Source: AP-15 sp963781215 (GTDB taxonomy: Bacteria; Pseudomonadota; Alphaproteobacteria; ATCC43930; CGMCC-115725). Taken from it: 64,000 nucleotides of DNA. The DNA is taken from NCBI GenBank assembly GCA_963781215.1, contig CAWAFE010000059.1, positions 62,001 to 126,000 of the forward strand. The letters run 5' to 3'. Of the stretch, positions 9,268 through 17,947 are shown piece by piece. Position 1 is the stretch's first letter; each line of letters starts with the position of its first letter. Made by a program: the position numbers and the translations under genes. Below the pieces are notes generated by a model that was not told where the DNA came from, did no database searches, and was given only the letters and a program-made list of their open reading frames with translations.

Positions 9268-9809
9268 GCGGGCGCGCGGGCCGCGGCGGCAGGATTGGCG
9301 ACAGCGGAGGGTCGATCGAGCTGCCGCTCCTGGACCGGCTGATCGACGACGCGCCCGATACCCTGCGCGATCGGCCCTTGCCCGCGTCCGAAGCGATGGT
9401 GGTCCTGCGCCGCAGCGTACGCCGCGACCTCGAAGCGCTGCTCAACGCCCGCCGGCGCTGGCGCTCGTGGCCGAGCGCGCTTTCCGAGCTCGACGTGTCG
9501 CCGATCGGCTACGGCATCTCGGATTTTTCCGCCGGCGCGTTCAATGATCCCAATCGGCGCGACGAGCTGCGTCTCGAAGTCGAGGAGACGATCCGCCGCT
9601 TCGAGCCCCGCCTGACCAATGTGCGCGTCGCCGCGGTCGACCCGGGCGATACCCTGGAAGCGACATTGCGCCTGCGCATCGAGGCAATGCTGCGGGCCGA
9701 GCCCGCGCCGGAGCCGATCGCCTTCGACACATTGGTGGACGCCACCACCGCCGATGTTCAGGTGCGGGCGGCCGCCAGCGATATGCCGCGGGCCTCCGGC
9801 GATGTCTGA
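9264..9809 (+). CDS. tssE: TssE, gp25-like baseplate wedge protein
   Basis: 181 aa. Recognised by the LLDRLIDDAP start, the LRRSVRRDLEALLNARRR helix and the SPIGYGISDFS segment, followed by a gp25-like fold with RFEPRLTNVRV. TssE is homologous to phage T4 gp25 and joins TssF and TssG in the baseplate wedge. It overlaps tagJ by 4 nt and tssF by 8 nt, consistent with one transcript. The C-terminal 40 residues are more variable than usual, but there is no sign of damage. Confidence 0.93.
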   Translation: MSGRAGRGGRIGDSGGSIELPLLDRLIDDAPDTLRDRPLPASEAMVVLRRSVRRDLEALLNARRRWRSWPSALSELDVSPIGYGISDFSAGAFNDPNRRDELRLEVEETIRRFEPRLTNVRVAAVDPGDTLEATLRLRIEAMLRAEPAPEPIAFDTLVDATTADVQVRAAASDMPRASGDV

Positions 9810-11625
9810 CGCGTTGTTGCCCTACTACGATCGCGAGCTCAACGCGATCCGCCGCCTCGCCGCGGACTTTGCCGCGGCCTATCCGAAGATCGCCGGGCGG
9901 CTCCGGCTCGCCGCCGACACGGTGGACGATCCGCATGTGGCGCGGCTGCTCGAAGGCGTGGCGTTCGTCGCCGCCCGCGTCCACCACCGGCTCGACGACG
10001 AATTCCCCGAGCTCACCGACGCCCTGCTCGGGGTCTTATACCCGCATTATCTGGCGCCGGTTCCGTCCGCCGCCATCGTGCAGTTCCGGCCGCAGCCCGA
10101 TATGGCGCTGCCACTGCGCATGGCCGCGGGTGTCGGGCTGGAAACCGAGCCCGTGCACGGCGAGCCCTGCCGCTACCGCACCGCGTGGCCGTTGACCCTG
10201 TGGCCGATCGAGATCGAGAGCGTTCGGCTGAGCGGCCTGCCGCTCGCCGCACCCGCCAATCCGCTCGCCGAGGGTGCGGTGGCGGTGCTGCGCGTCGCGC
10301 TCAAATGCAGCTCGGCCGATTTGAGCTTTTCCCAGCTCGGCGTCGAGCGCCTGCGCTTCTTCCTGCGCGGCGCCGCCAACATCGCGCTGCCGCTCTACGA
10401 GCTGCTCTGCAACCATACCCTTTCGGTCGCCTTTGCCGACGGCCCGAGCGACCCGTCCCCGGCGATCGTCCCGGCATCGGCGATCGAGCCCGTGGGCTTC
10501 GAACCGGAGGAGGCGCTGCTGCCCTGGCCGGCCCGCAGCTTCTCGGGCTTTCGCCTGCTGACCGAATACTTTGCCTTCCCCGAGAAATTCCTGTTCGTCG
10601 ACTTCGCGCGGATGGAAGCGAAGACGCTGCTCTCGGGCGGTGGCCGCATTGAGATCTTCGTCTATCTGGATCGCGCCGTGGCCGAGCTCGAACGGACCCT
10701 CGGCGCCGACGCGCTGGCCCTCGGCTGCGTCCCGATAGTCAATCTTTTCCCGCAGCGTTGCGAGCCGATCCGGCTCACCCACACCGAGGCGGAATACCGG
10801 GTGGTGCCCGACGCGCGCCGTCCGGCGGCCCTCGAAGTGTGGCGGATCGACGGCGTGCGCGAGGCCTTGGCGGACGGCACCACGCGCCCGTGGCGGCCGT
10901 TCTACCGCCTGACTCAGGCCGACCCGGAGGCCGACACGCCGGGCGCCTTCTATCATGCGCCGCGGCGGGACACCGTCGCACCACTTTCGGGGAGCGAGGT
11001 CTACCTCGCCCCTGACGACCCGGCCTTCGATCCGGAGGCGCCCGCAGAATCTGTGCTGTCGATCGACGCGCTGTGCCTGAACCGCGACCTGCCGGCGCAT
11101 CTTCCTTTCGGCGGCGGCCATCCCGAATTGCGGCTGGTCGAAAGCCAAGCCGCCATCGCCCATATCGGCTGCCTCACCGCGCCCACCTCGACCTTGCGTC
11201 CGCCCTTGCGAGAAAAGCGGTTTTGGCACCTCGTGTCGCATCTCTCGCTCGGCCATCTTTCGGTTGTCGGCGGGGAAGAAGGGGCTGCGGCGCTGCGCGA
11301 AGTCCTGCGGCTCTACGATCTCAGGGACACCACGGAAACCCGTGCCGCCATCGCAGCGCTCGTCGGTGTCTCGGCCAGGCCCGGCACGGCGCGGGTACCG
11401 GGGGCACGGGCCGGCGCTTTCTGCCGCGGGCTCGATGTGACACTCGAATTCGATCGAAACGGCTGGGCGAGCGGCGGCCTTTTTCTCCTCGCTTCGGTGG
11501 TCGACCGGTTCCTCGCCTTGCATGCGACGGTGAATTCCTTTGTCCGCACCTCTGTGGTGCTGCGCGGCAGAAGCGACCGCGCCGCAGCCTGGCCGGCGCG
11601 GGCCGGGATGCGGGTGCTGGTGTGA
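9802..11625 (+). CDS. tssF: TssF (ImpG), T6SS baseplate protein
   Basis: 607 aa from the ATG at 9802, which overlaps the tssE stop. The frame is open upstream to 9619, but that part is the shadow of tssE, and the family starts with LPYYDRELNAIRRLAADFA as seen here. Conserved landmarks include ARVHHRLDDEFPELTDALLGVLYPHYL near residues 60-90, FLFVDFARM mid-protein and LSHLSLGHLS in the C-terminal third. TssF with TssG and TssE makes the wedge that surrounds the VgrG spike. It overlaps tssG by 4 nt. Confidence 0.95.
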   Translation: MSDALLPYYDRELNAIRRLAADFAAAYPKIAGRLRLAADTVDDPHVARLLEGVAFVAARVHHRLDDEFPELTDALLGVLYPHYLAPVPSAAIVQFRPQPDMALPLRMAAGVGLETEPVHGEPCRYRTAWPLTLWPIEIESVRLSGLPLAAPANPLAEGAVAVLRVALKCSSADLSFSQLGVERLRFFLRGAANIALPLYELLCNHTLSVAFADGPSDPSPAIVPASAIEPVGFEPEEALLPWPARSFSGFRLLTEYFAFPEKFLFVDFARMEAKTLLSGGGRIEIFVYLDRAVAELERTLGADALALGCVPIVNLFPQRCEPIRLTHTEAEYRVVPDARRPAALEVWRIDGVREALADGTTRPWRPFYRLTQADPEADTPGAFYHAPRRDTVAPLSGSEVYLAPDDPAFDPEAPAESVLSIDALCLNRDLPAHLPFGGGHPELRLVESQAAIAHIGCLTAPTSTLRPPLREKRFWHLVSHLSLGHLSVVGGEEGAAALREVLRLYDLRDTTETRAAIAALVGVSARPGTARVPGARAGAFCRGLDVTLEFDRNGWASGGLFLLASVVDRFLALHATVNSFVRTSVVLRGRSDRAAAWPARAGMRVLV

Positions 11626-12695
11626 GGCCGCCCGCGCGAAGCTCGGCCTATGCCCGCCTGCTCGCCGCACCCCGCCGGTTCGGTTTCGACGCCGCAGTGC
11701 GGGTTCTGTCGCGGCGGGCAAAGACCGTGGACGCGACACAGGCGGCCCGCTTCCGCACCCCTCCCGGCCTCGCCTACGCCCCCTCTGAGATTTCCTCGAT
11801 CGAGCAGACGGAGGAAAACCGCCCGCCAGAGCTCGTCGTCGCGATGATCGGCCTGACCGGCCCGTCCGGCGTGCTGCCGCGCCTCTATACCGAGCTGGTC
11901 ACGACCACCTTGCGCAACCGCTCGGGCGCGCTGCACGGCTTTCTCGACATGTTGGGGCATCGCCTGACTGCGTTCTTTGCCCGAGCCGGCGTGAAATACC
12001 GCCTCGACCGCTCCGCTGAAACGGCCACCGCCGCCAATCCACCCGAGTCGGACCCGATCGCCGAGGCGCTCCTCGCCTATACCGGCTTTGCCACGCCGCA
12101 TCTCGCCTCGCGCCTCAGGATCGGCGTCGAGCCGCTGCTGCACTATGCCGGCCTCTTTGCCGGCCGTCCGCGCTCCGCCGAAAAGCTGGGTGCCCTGGTC
12201 TCGGACTGGCTGAACCGCAAGGTCGAGGTCGAGCAGTTCGCCGGCGCCTGGCTGTCGCTGCCGCCCGATCAGCGCACCGCCCTCGCCAAGGGTATCAAGC
12301 CCGGCGTCTGGAACCGGCTCGGCGGGGAAGCGGCGATCGGTGTCCGCGCCTGGGACCCGCAGGCCCGCATCGTCCTTCGCCTCGGCCCGCTCGATCGCGC
12401 CACCTTCGAAACGCTGCTGCCGGACCGGGCCGGCTTGCAGCGCCTCGTTTCGATGGTGCGCGCCTTTCTCGGCTTCGAGACCGGGTTTGCCGTCAACCCG
12501 GTGCTGGCGCGCGCCGAGGTGCCGCCGCTGCGCCTCGAAGCGCAGGCCGATCCGGCGCCGCGCCTCGGCTGGAACACCTGGATCCCGGCGCCGGAGGGCC
12601 CGACCCCCGGCCTGCCGCGCGGCGATGCCGCCGATGCACTGTTCGAGGCGGAGCTGGTCGAGACCGAAGAGCTCGCCGCGAAAGACCGGCGATGA
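11622..12695 (+). CDS. tssG: TssG (ImpH), T6SS baseplate protein
   Basis: 357 aa if translation begins at the GTG at 11622, which overlaps the tssF stop in a GTGA arrangement. The resulting N-terminus (RRFGFDAAVRVLSRRA, then FRTPPGLAYAPSEI) and the central LTGPSGVLPRLYTELV match TssG. The open frame continues upstream to 11073, but that portion is out-of-frame tssF. ATG starts inside the family domain would remove conserved sequence. The stop overlaps the following methyltransferase start by 4 nt (ATGA). Confidence 0.93.
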   Translation: MRPPARSSAYARLLAAPRRFGFDAAVRVLSRRAKTVDATQAARFRTPPGLAYAPSEISSIEQTEENRPPELVVAMIGLTGPSGVLPRLYTELVTTTLRNRSGALHGFLDMLGHRLTAFFARAGVKYRLDRSAETATAANPPESDPIAEALLAYTGFATPHLASRLRIGVEPLLHYAGLFAGRPRSAEKLGALVSDWLNRKVEVEQFAGAWLSLPPDQRTALAKGIKPGVWNRLGGEAAIGVRAWDPQARIVLRLGPLDRATFETLLPDRAGLQRLVSMVRAFLGFETGFAVNPVLARAEVPPLRLEAQADPAPRLGWNTWIPAPEGPTPGLPRGDAADALFEAELVETEELAAKDRR

Positions 12696-14221
12696 CCACG
12701 CAGCGCGGCCGCTGGGGCGGCGGCTACGTCACCGATATCGCCTATATGCCGGGATATTACCGGCAGCAATCGCCGCTCCATCTCAACCTCGCCTGCCTGC
12801 TCGGCGGCGTCTCCGGGATCGAGATCGCTCCCGATACACCGATCGCGTATCTGGAGCTGGCCTGCGGCCACGGCTTCGGCGCGCTCGCATTGGCCGCTTC
12901 GAACCCGTCGTGGCAGATCACCGGGGTCGATTTCAATCCGGCGCACATCGCCACCGCGCGCGCGCTGGCGGCCGAAGCGGGCATCGCCAACGTCCGGTTT
13001 ATCGAAGCCGACCTCGCCACCCTCACCGACGACCGGCTCGCCGACGAGATCCCGCAAGCCGATGTCGCGACGATGCATGGGCTGTGGAGCTGGGTCGCCG
13101 ATCCGGTGCGCGCCGGCATCGTCCGTCTGCTCGGTGCGAAGGTCAGGCCGGGCGGCGTCGTGCACATCAGTTATAATGCGCTGCCGTCGTGGCAGGGTGC
13201 TCTCGGCATGCAGCGCTTGCTGCGCGAGGTCGGAGAGCGCGCCCCCGGCCCTAGCGACCGGCAGGCTGCGGCGGGGCTCGAGGTGGTGCGGGCGCTGACC
13301 GAGGCAAAGGCGCATCACCTTTGCGAGCCCGGCTTCGTCCGATTGCTGCTGCAGCACACGCAAAGCTCCCAGCCCGCATACCTCGCCCACGAATACATGA
13401 ATGCGGCCTGGCGCCCCTGCTTCCACGCCGATGTCGTCGCCGCACTCGGCGACGCCAAGCTCGATTGGGTGGCGCCCGCCCAGCTGCTGGAAAGCTTCTC
13501 GGCGCTGACGCTCGGCGACGAGGCGCGCTCGGTCCTGGCGCGTTGCGAGGACCCGATCGTGCGCGAGCTGGTCAAGGATATGTGCCTGACGCGCGGATTG
13601 CGTCAGGACGTGTTCGTCCGCGGGGCGCGGCGTCTGACGCCGGCCGAGCGCGACAGGGCACTCGGGGACGTGATGCTGGCGCTGCTTTGTCCCGACACCG
13701 AGTTCGTCTGGGAGGTCGAGGTGCCGTCGGGGCAGGCAGCGCTCGAGCGCGGCTTTTTTGGGCCGATCGTCGCGGCACTCGCCGAGGGGCCGCGACGGGT
13801 TCGCGATCTGCTTGATTTGCCGGGTCTGCCGCGCCGCGACAACCCGGCCGAGGTGGTCGGCATGCTGGTCGGCACCGATCAGGCGCTGCCGGTGCTGGCG
13901 CTTCCGGCCGATCCCGACCGCCGCGCCACCCTTTTCAACCGGGCCGCGGCGAGACGCTTTGTGCGGCCTGAAAACATCAGCACGAGCATGGCCTTGGCCA
14001 CATCGGGAACGGGCAGCCCGCTGCCCTGCCCGATGCTCGACCTCTTCGTCGCCGCGCAATTGGCGCAGAACCCGACCCCGGACCCGCACACCTGGGCCGC
14101 GGCCTTCGCGGACGGTCGACCGGAAACGGAAAAGGAGCGGTTGCGCGAATTCATCGAACGCATCCTCGCCCATCGCGAGCCGGTCTGGCGCGGTCTCGGC
14201 GCCCTTTCGCGGTCGCCTTGA
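12692..14221 (+). CDS. SAM-dependent methyltransferase with a regulatory domain, coupled to tssG
   Basis: 509 aa. The N-terminal half is a class I methyltransferase: motif I AYLELACGHGFGALALA near residues 48-65, an acidic ITGVDFNPAHIATAR strand II, and IEADLATL. The middle and C-terminal parts (about residues 210-500) resemble the methyltransferase regulatory domain family (PF10119) followed by a helical tail. The ATG overlaps the tssG stop, so it is part of the T6SS operon. The substrate is unknown; a T6SS structural protein or effector is an inference from position only. Methyltransferases are not among the 13 core T6SS genes. Confidence 0.85.
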   Translation: MTTQRGRWGGGYVTDIAYMPGYYRQQSPLHLNLACLLGGVSGIEIAPDTPIAYLELACGHGFGALALAASNPSWQITGVDFNPAHIATARALAAEAGIANVRFIEADLATLTDDRLADEIPQADVATMHGLWSWVADPVRAGIVRLLGAKVRPGGVVHISYNALPSWQGALGMQRLLREVGERAPGPSDRQAAAGLEVVRALTEAKAHHLCEPGFVRLLLQHTQSSQPAYLAHEYMNAAWRPCFHADVVAALGDAKLDWVAPAQLLESFSALTLGDEARSVLARCEDPIVRELVKDMCLTRGLRQDVFVRGARRLTPAERDRALGDVMLALLCPDTEFVWEVEVPSGQAALERGFFGPIVAALAEGPRRVRDLLDLPGLPRRDNPAEVVGMLVGTDQALPVLALPADPDRRATLFNRAAARRFVRPENISTSMALATSGTGSPLPCPMLDLFVAAQLAQNPTPDPHTWAAAFADGRPETEKERLREFIERILAHREPVWRGLGALSRSP

Positions 14222-14390
14222 TTCCGATCGGCCCGTTGCCGCTTCGTGCTATAGTGCCGCGAGCCGGTCGTTCGGTGGAGTTCGATGCCCGAGAACCTCT
14301 CGCTGCCGAGAAGCATTGAGCGGTCGCGAATACGCGTAGACCGCATGGCTGGAGCGGCCGATACAGCCGAGCGGGGCGACCTCGTCCGCG

Positions 14391-16118
14391 ATGAGTGAGC
14401 GGACCCCGCCCGTTGGCACCGCCAGCGGCGGCGAGCCCACGATTATCAGGCCACGGGCGCGTTCGACCGTTCTGGAGCCGGGCGAGCTGCTCGGCCACAC
14501 CTATGTCATCGTTTCCCTGCTCGCCAAGGGCGGGATGGGCGAGGTCTACCGGGCGCGGCACCGGGAGCTCGGGACCGAGCACGCGATCAAGGTCATCCGG
14601 CCCGAGCTCGCCAACGACCCGAAGATGGTGCAGCTCCTGATCGAGGAGGCGCGCAAGCTAGGCCGGGTGCGCGACGACGCCATCGTCGATTACGAGGGGT
14701 TCTTTCGCGACGAGCAGGATCTGCCCTACCTCGTCATGGAATTTGTCGAGGGCGACTCGCTGTCGACGATCCTCGCCGGCCGCCGGCTGGAGCCGGCCGA
14801 GGTGCTGCGGCTGAGGGATCGCCTAGCCCAGGGCCTCGCCTCGGCGCACGACAAGGGCATTGTCCATCGCGATCTTTCGCCGGAAAACATCATCCTGCCG
14901 GGCGGCGATGTCGACCGGGCAAAGCTGATCGATTTCGGCATCGCCAAATTGGGGGAGGCCGGAGAAGGCACGCTGATCGGCGGCGCCTTCGCCGGCAAAT
15001 ACTCCTACGTCTCGCCCGAGCAGGCCGGGCTCTTTGGCAGCCGGGTCGATTTCCGGTCGGACATCTACAGCCTTGGCCTGGTTCTCGCCACCGCCGCGAT
15101 CGGGTTCGGCAAGAAGCTCGACATGGGCTCGTCGCCGTCCTCGGTCATCGCCGCGCGGCAGCGGGTTCCCGATTTATCGGCGCTGCCAGCGGCGCTGCGG
15201 CCGGTCATCGCGCCGATGCTGGAGCCGCGGCCGGAGAACCGGCCGGCCTCGATGCGGGCGTTGATCGGCAGCGGCCGACCGCCCGCGGCGGCAGCCGACG
15301 AGCCCGGGAAAGGGCGAAAGCCGTCGCGAGCGCTTCGCTTCTCGCTGATCGGGGCGGCCGTCGTCGCGGCCGTGGGTTTGGGTGCTGCGGCGGTTTATTT
15401 TCATCCCTGGAACCCGCCGGTCTCGCGCCAGGAGCTGCAAGCCGAAATCGCCAATGTCGTCTCCGGCTACCAGTGCGCGGCACTCGACTACACGGTCGGG
15501 CCCGATCATGCCGTCAATCTGTCCGGCCACGCGGCGACCCTGGGCGATCTCGACAAGCTGCGCCGCGAGATCGCCGGGCTGCGCGGGGTGGGGCGGCTGA
15601 ATTTCGACGTGGCCTTGCGGGTCTGGCCCTATTGCGAAGTCGCCGCCCTGCTCGATCCGATCGTTCGAGGGGATACGGGTTCTCCCCCCGGCCTTGCGTT
15701 GGCCTCCGGCGGCAGCGAGGCCTTTATCGGCGAGCGGCTCGCCCTCGACGCCCGGATGCCCGACTTCGACGGATACGTCTATCTCGATTACTTCGACGCC
15801 GAGGGCGAAGTCCTGCACTTGTTGCCGAACGAGCGCGAGCGCCTCAATTTCAAGCCGAAGCGAAACCCGCTGATCTTTGTGCCGAGGAACTGCTGGACGC
15901 TGGGCGGCGCCACCGGCGAGCAGCTCGTTACGCTGATCGCTTCGACAAAACAGCTTTTTGCGCAAGACCGCCCGGAAATAGAAAAGGCAAGCGAGTATCT
16001 TGCCACCCTTTCCACGGCGCTGAGCAAAGCCCCCGGCTCGCGCGCCGCGGCGATGCTGTTCTTCAATCTTCGCGACGCGCAGCCCGGCAGCCGCGTCAAC
16101 GGCTGCCCGCCTTCCTAG
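14391..16118 (+). CDS. Membrane Ser/Thr protein kinase (PpkA-type) with a DUF4384-like C-terminus
   Basis: 575 aa. The kinase domain spans about residues 30-290: glycine loop AKGGMGEVYRA, lysine in HAIKVIRP, catalytic loop HRDLSPEN near residue 158, DFG near 182, and SPEQAG. Serine replaces the lysine of the common HRDLKPEN. One transmembrane helix is predicted near residues 316-338 (SLIGAAVVAAVGLGAAAVYF), so the C-terminal part should be periplasmic. That part ends in a DUF4384-like segment (GYVYLDYFDAEGEVLHLLPNE). PpkA kinases in other T6SS loci control assembly by phosphorylating Fha; no fha or pppA is in this window. It lies 170 bp after the methyltransferase. Confidence 0.88.
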   Translation: MSERTPPVGTASGGEPTIIRPRARSTVLEPGELLGHTYVIVSLLAKGGMGEVYRARHRELGTEHAIKVIRPELANDPKMVQLLIEEARKLGRVRDDAIVDYEGFFRDEQDLPYLVMEFVEGDSLSTILAGRRLEPAEVLRLRDRLAQGLASAHDKGIVHRDLSPENIILPGGDVDRAKLIDFGIAKLGEAGEGTLIGGAFAGKYSYVSPEQAGLFGSRVDFRSDIYSLGLVLATAAIGFGKKLDMGSSPSSVIAARQRVPDLSALPAALRPVIAPMLEPRPENRPASMRALIGSGRPPAAAADEPGKGRKPSRALRFSLIGAAVVAAVGLGAAAVYFHPWNPPVSRQELQAEIANVVSGYQCAALDYTVGPDHAVNLSGHAATLGDLDKLRREIAGLRGVGRLNFDVALRVWPYCEVAALLDPIVRGDTGSPPGLALASGGSEAFIGERLALDARMPDFDGYVYLDYFDAEGEVLHLLPNERERLNFKPKRNPLIFVPRNCWTLGGATGEQLVTLIASTKQLFAQDRPEIEKASEYLATLSTALSKAPGSRAAAMLFFNLRDAQPGSRVNGCPPS

Positions 16119-16147
16119 AGGGCGGCGACACGCCGTCCACGCCGATC

Positions 16148-16232
16148 GTCATTGCGAGGCGGGCCGGGCCGCGGCAATCCCGAACGCGCCCGGCGCGGCC
16201 CGACGAGATTGCTTCGCTGCGCTCGCAATGAC
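16148..16232 (+). repeat. REP-like palindromic element, family A, copy 1
   Basis: Starts with GTCATTGCGAG and ends with CTCGCAATGAC, an 11-base perfect inverted repeat enclosing a GC-rich middle that also pairs (GGGCCGGGCCGCG with CGGCGCGGCCCG). Copies of the same family lie at 17844-17922 and 19517-19593, so the two substrate-binding protein genes are each bracketed by them. It also lies between the kinase and the first binding protein, where it could act as a hairpin stabiliser or terminator. Confidence 0.85.
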
Positions 16233-16274
16233 AATTTCATCGGCGAAATTCGGCCACGGGAAAGGGTAGCCGTC

Positions 16275-17825
16275 ATGACGTTGCTTCGAGGCCCGCTGTC
16301 TCGCCGGGCTTTTATCGGCTCGCTTGCGGCGACGCGCGCTTTTCTCGGTGCGGCTGGGTCGATGGCCGCCGAGCCCTCCGGACGGGTCGTCATCGCCTGG
16401 CACGTGACAATCTCCCCGGCCTGGTTCGATCCGTCGACCGCACCGCCGCAGATCACGCCCTTCGGCATGCTCTACGCGATCCACGATGCGCTGGTCCGCC
16501 CTTATCCCGGACAGAAGATGGGGCCGAGCCTCGCGGAGTCGTGGGAGGAGAGCGAGGATGGGCTGACCTACGAGTTCAGGCTGCGGCCGGGGCTGACCTT
16601 TCACAACGGCGACCCGGTCACGACGGACGACGTGAAATTCAGCTTCGACCGGTATCAGGGCGCCGCGGCGAAGACCCTGAAAGATCAGGTCCGCGAGGTC
16701 GAAATCGTCGATCCACGGGTGGTGCGCTTTCACCTGAAGGCGCCTTGGCCCGACTTCATGACCTTTTTCGGCACCACCGCCAGCGCCGCCGGCGTCGTCG
16801 TGCCGAAGAAATACCTGACCGAGGTGGGCGACGACGGTTTCAAGAAGCACCCGATCGGCGCCGGCCCCTACAAATTCGTCAGCAGCAAGCCGGGCATCGA
16901 GGTCGTGCTCGAGGCCTTTACCGGCTATTGGCGCCGCGTTCCCAATGTCAAGACGTTGGTGATGAAAAGCGTTCCCGACGCCACGACGCGGGCGCTGATG
17001 GTAAAGACCGGCGAGGCCGACATGGCCTTTGCGCTCGACGGGGTCGATGCCGAAGGCCTCAAGAACACCCCGGGGGTCCAAGTCGTGGCGACCAAGCACG
17101 CCTCGATCTTCTGGATCGAGTTCACCGAGCAATGGGACCCGAATTCGCCGTGGCACGACAAGCGGCTGCGGCTCGCGGTCAACTACGCGCTCGACCGCCA
17201 ACGGATCAACGAGGCGGCGTGCCTCGGCTTCTGTCCGCCGGCGGGGGTCATCGTGCCGCGGGTCATGGACTTCGCGCTGCAGGTCGAGCCCACGCCCTAC
17301 GACCCGGCAAAGGCGCAGCAGCTGTTGGCTGAAGCCGGCTATCCGAACGGCATCGACGCCGGGCTGTTCGCCGCAATACCGGGCTTCCCGACCGTGGCCG
17401 ACGCAGTGGTGAACGATTTGAACGCGGCCGGCATCCGTGTGCGGCTGCGCGGGATGGAGCGCGCCGCCTTCTACGCCGACTGGCAAGCCCATAAGCTGCG
17501 AGGACTGTTCATGACCGCCTCCGGCAATTCCGGCAACGCCGCGAGCCGGGTCGAGGCGTTCATCCAGTCCAAGGGCGCCTACGCCTATGGCGGCTACCCC
17601 GATATCGACGCGCTGTTCCAGGAGCAGGCGGGCGAGCGCGACCGCAACAAGCGCGAGGCGATCCTCGACAAGATCCAGCAGCTGACGATCGATCGGGTGA
17701 TGTACGCGCCGATCATGGATTTGCGCGCCCTGATGGGGGTCGGCCCGCGCATCACCAAGCACACGATCACGGATGTGTGGATGAGCCCGTTTCCGTCCTA
17801 CGAGGACATGGAGATCAAGGGGTAG
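16275..17825 (+). CDS. ABC transporter substrate-binding protein, peptide/nickel type (copy 1)
   Basis: 516 aa from the ATG at 16275; the frame is open back to 16152, but that region is the REP element. The N-terminus MTLLRGPLSRRAFIGS followed by an Ala-rich stretch looks like a twin-arginine (Tat) signal ending near MAAEPSG. The rest is the SBP_bac_5 fold: LAESWEESEDGLTYEFRLR, FHNGDPVTTDDVKFSFDRY, VNYALDRQRINEAACLG. Such proteins deliver oligopeptides or similar solutes to an ABC permease, but no permease or ATPase gene is nearby. A close paralogue follows directly. Confidence 0.92.
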   Translation: MTLLRGPLSRRAFIGSLAATRAFLGAAGSMAAEPSGRVVIAWHVTISPAWFDPSTAPPQITPFGMLYAIHDALVRPYPGQKMGPSLAESWEESEDGLTYEFRLRPGLTFHNGDPVTTDDVKFSFDRYQGAAAKTLKDQVREVEIVDPRVVRFHLKAPWPDFMTFFGTTASAAGVVVPKKYLTEVGDDGFKKHPIGAGPYKFVSSKPGIEVVLEAFTGYWRRVPNVKTLVMKSVPDATTRALMVKTGEADMAFALDGVDAEGLKNTPGVQVVATKHASIFWIEFTEQWDPNSPWHDKRLRLAVNYALDRQRINEAACLGFCPPAGVIVPRVMDFALQVEPTPYDPAKAQQLLAEAGYPNGIDAGLFAAIPGFPTVADAVVNDLNAAGIRVRLRGMERAAFYADWQAHKLRGLFMTASGNSGNAASRVEAFIQSKGAYAYGGYPDIDALFQEQAGERDRNKREAILDKIQQLTIDRVMYAPIMDLRALMGVGPRITKHTITDVWMSPFPSYEDMEIKG

Positions 17826-17843
17826 GGATCAGCCGTCAAAGCC

Positions 17844-17922
17844 GTCATTGCGAGGCGCGCAGCGCCTTGGCAATCTGGTTTGCGACGCGAGAACGACACG
17901 AGATCCGCTGCGCTCGCAACGA
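17844..17922 (+). repeat. REP-like palindromic element, family A, copy 2 (degenerate)
   Basis: Begins GTCATTGCGAGGCGCGCAG and ends CTGCGCTCGCAACGAA; the right arm has drifted from CTCGCAATGAC. It sits 18 nt after the stop of the first substrate-binding protein and 25 nt before the start of the second, between the two duplicated genes. Confidence 0.75.
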
Positions 17923-17947
17923 AATTCAACATAGGAGGGGAGGTGTG

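Noticed and set aside
11073..11621. Long upstream extension of the tssG frame
   Set aside because: It lies entirely within tssF in another frame and shows no TssG similarity; the GTG at 11622 gives a family-typical N-terminus.
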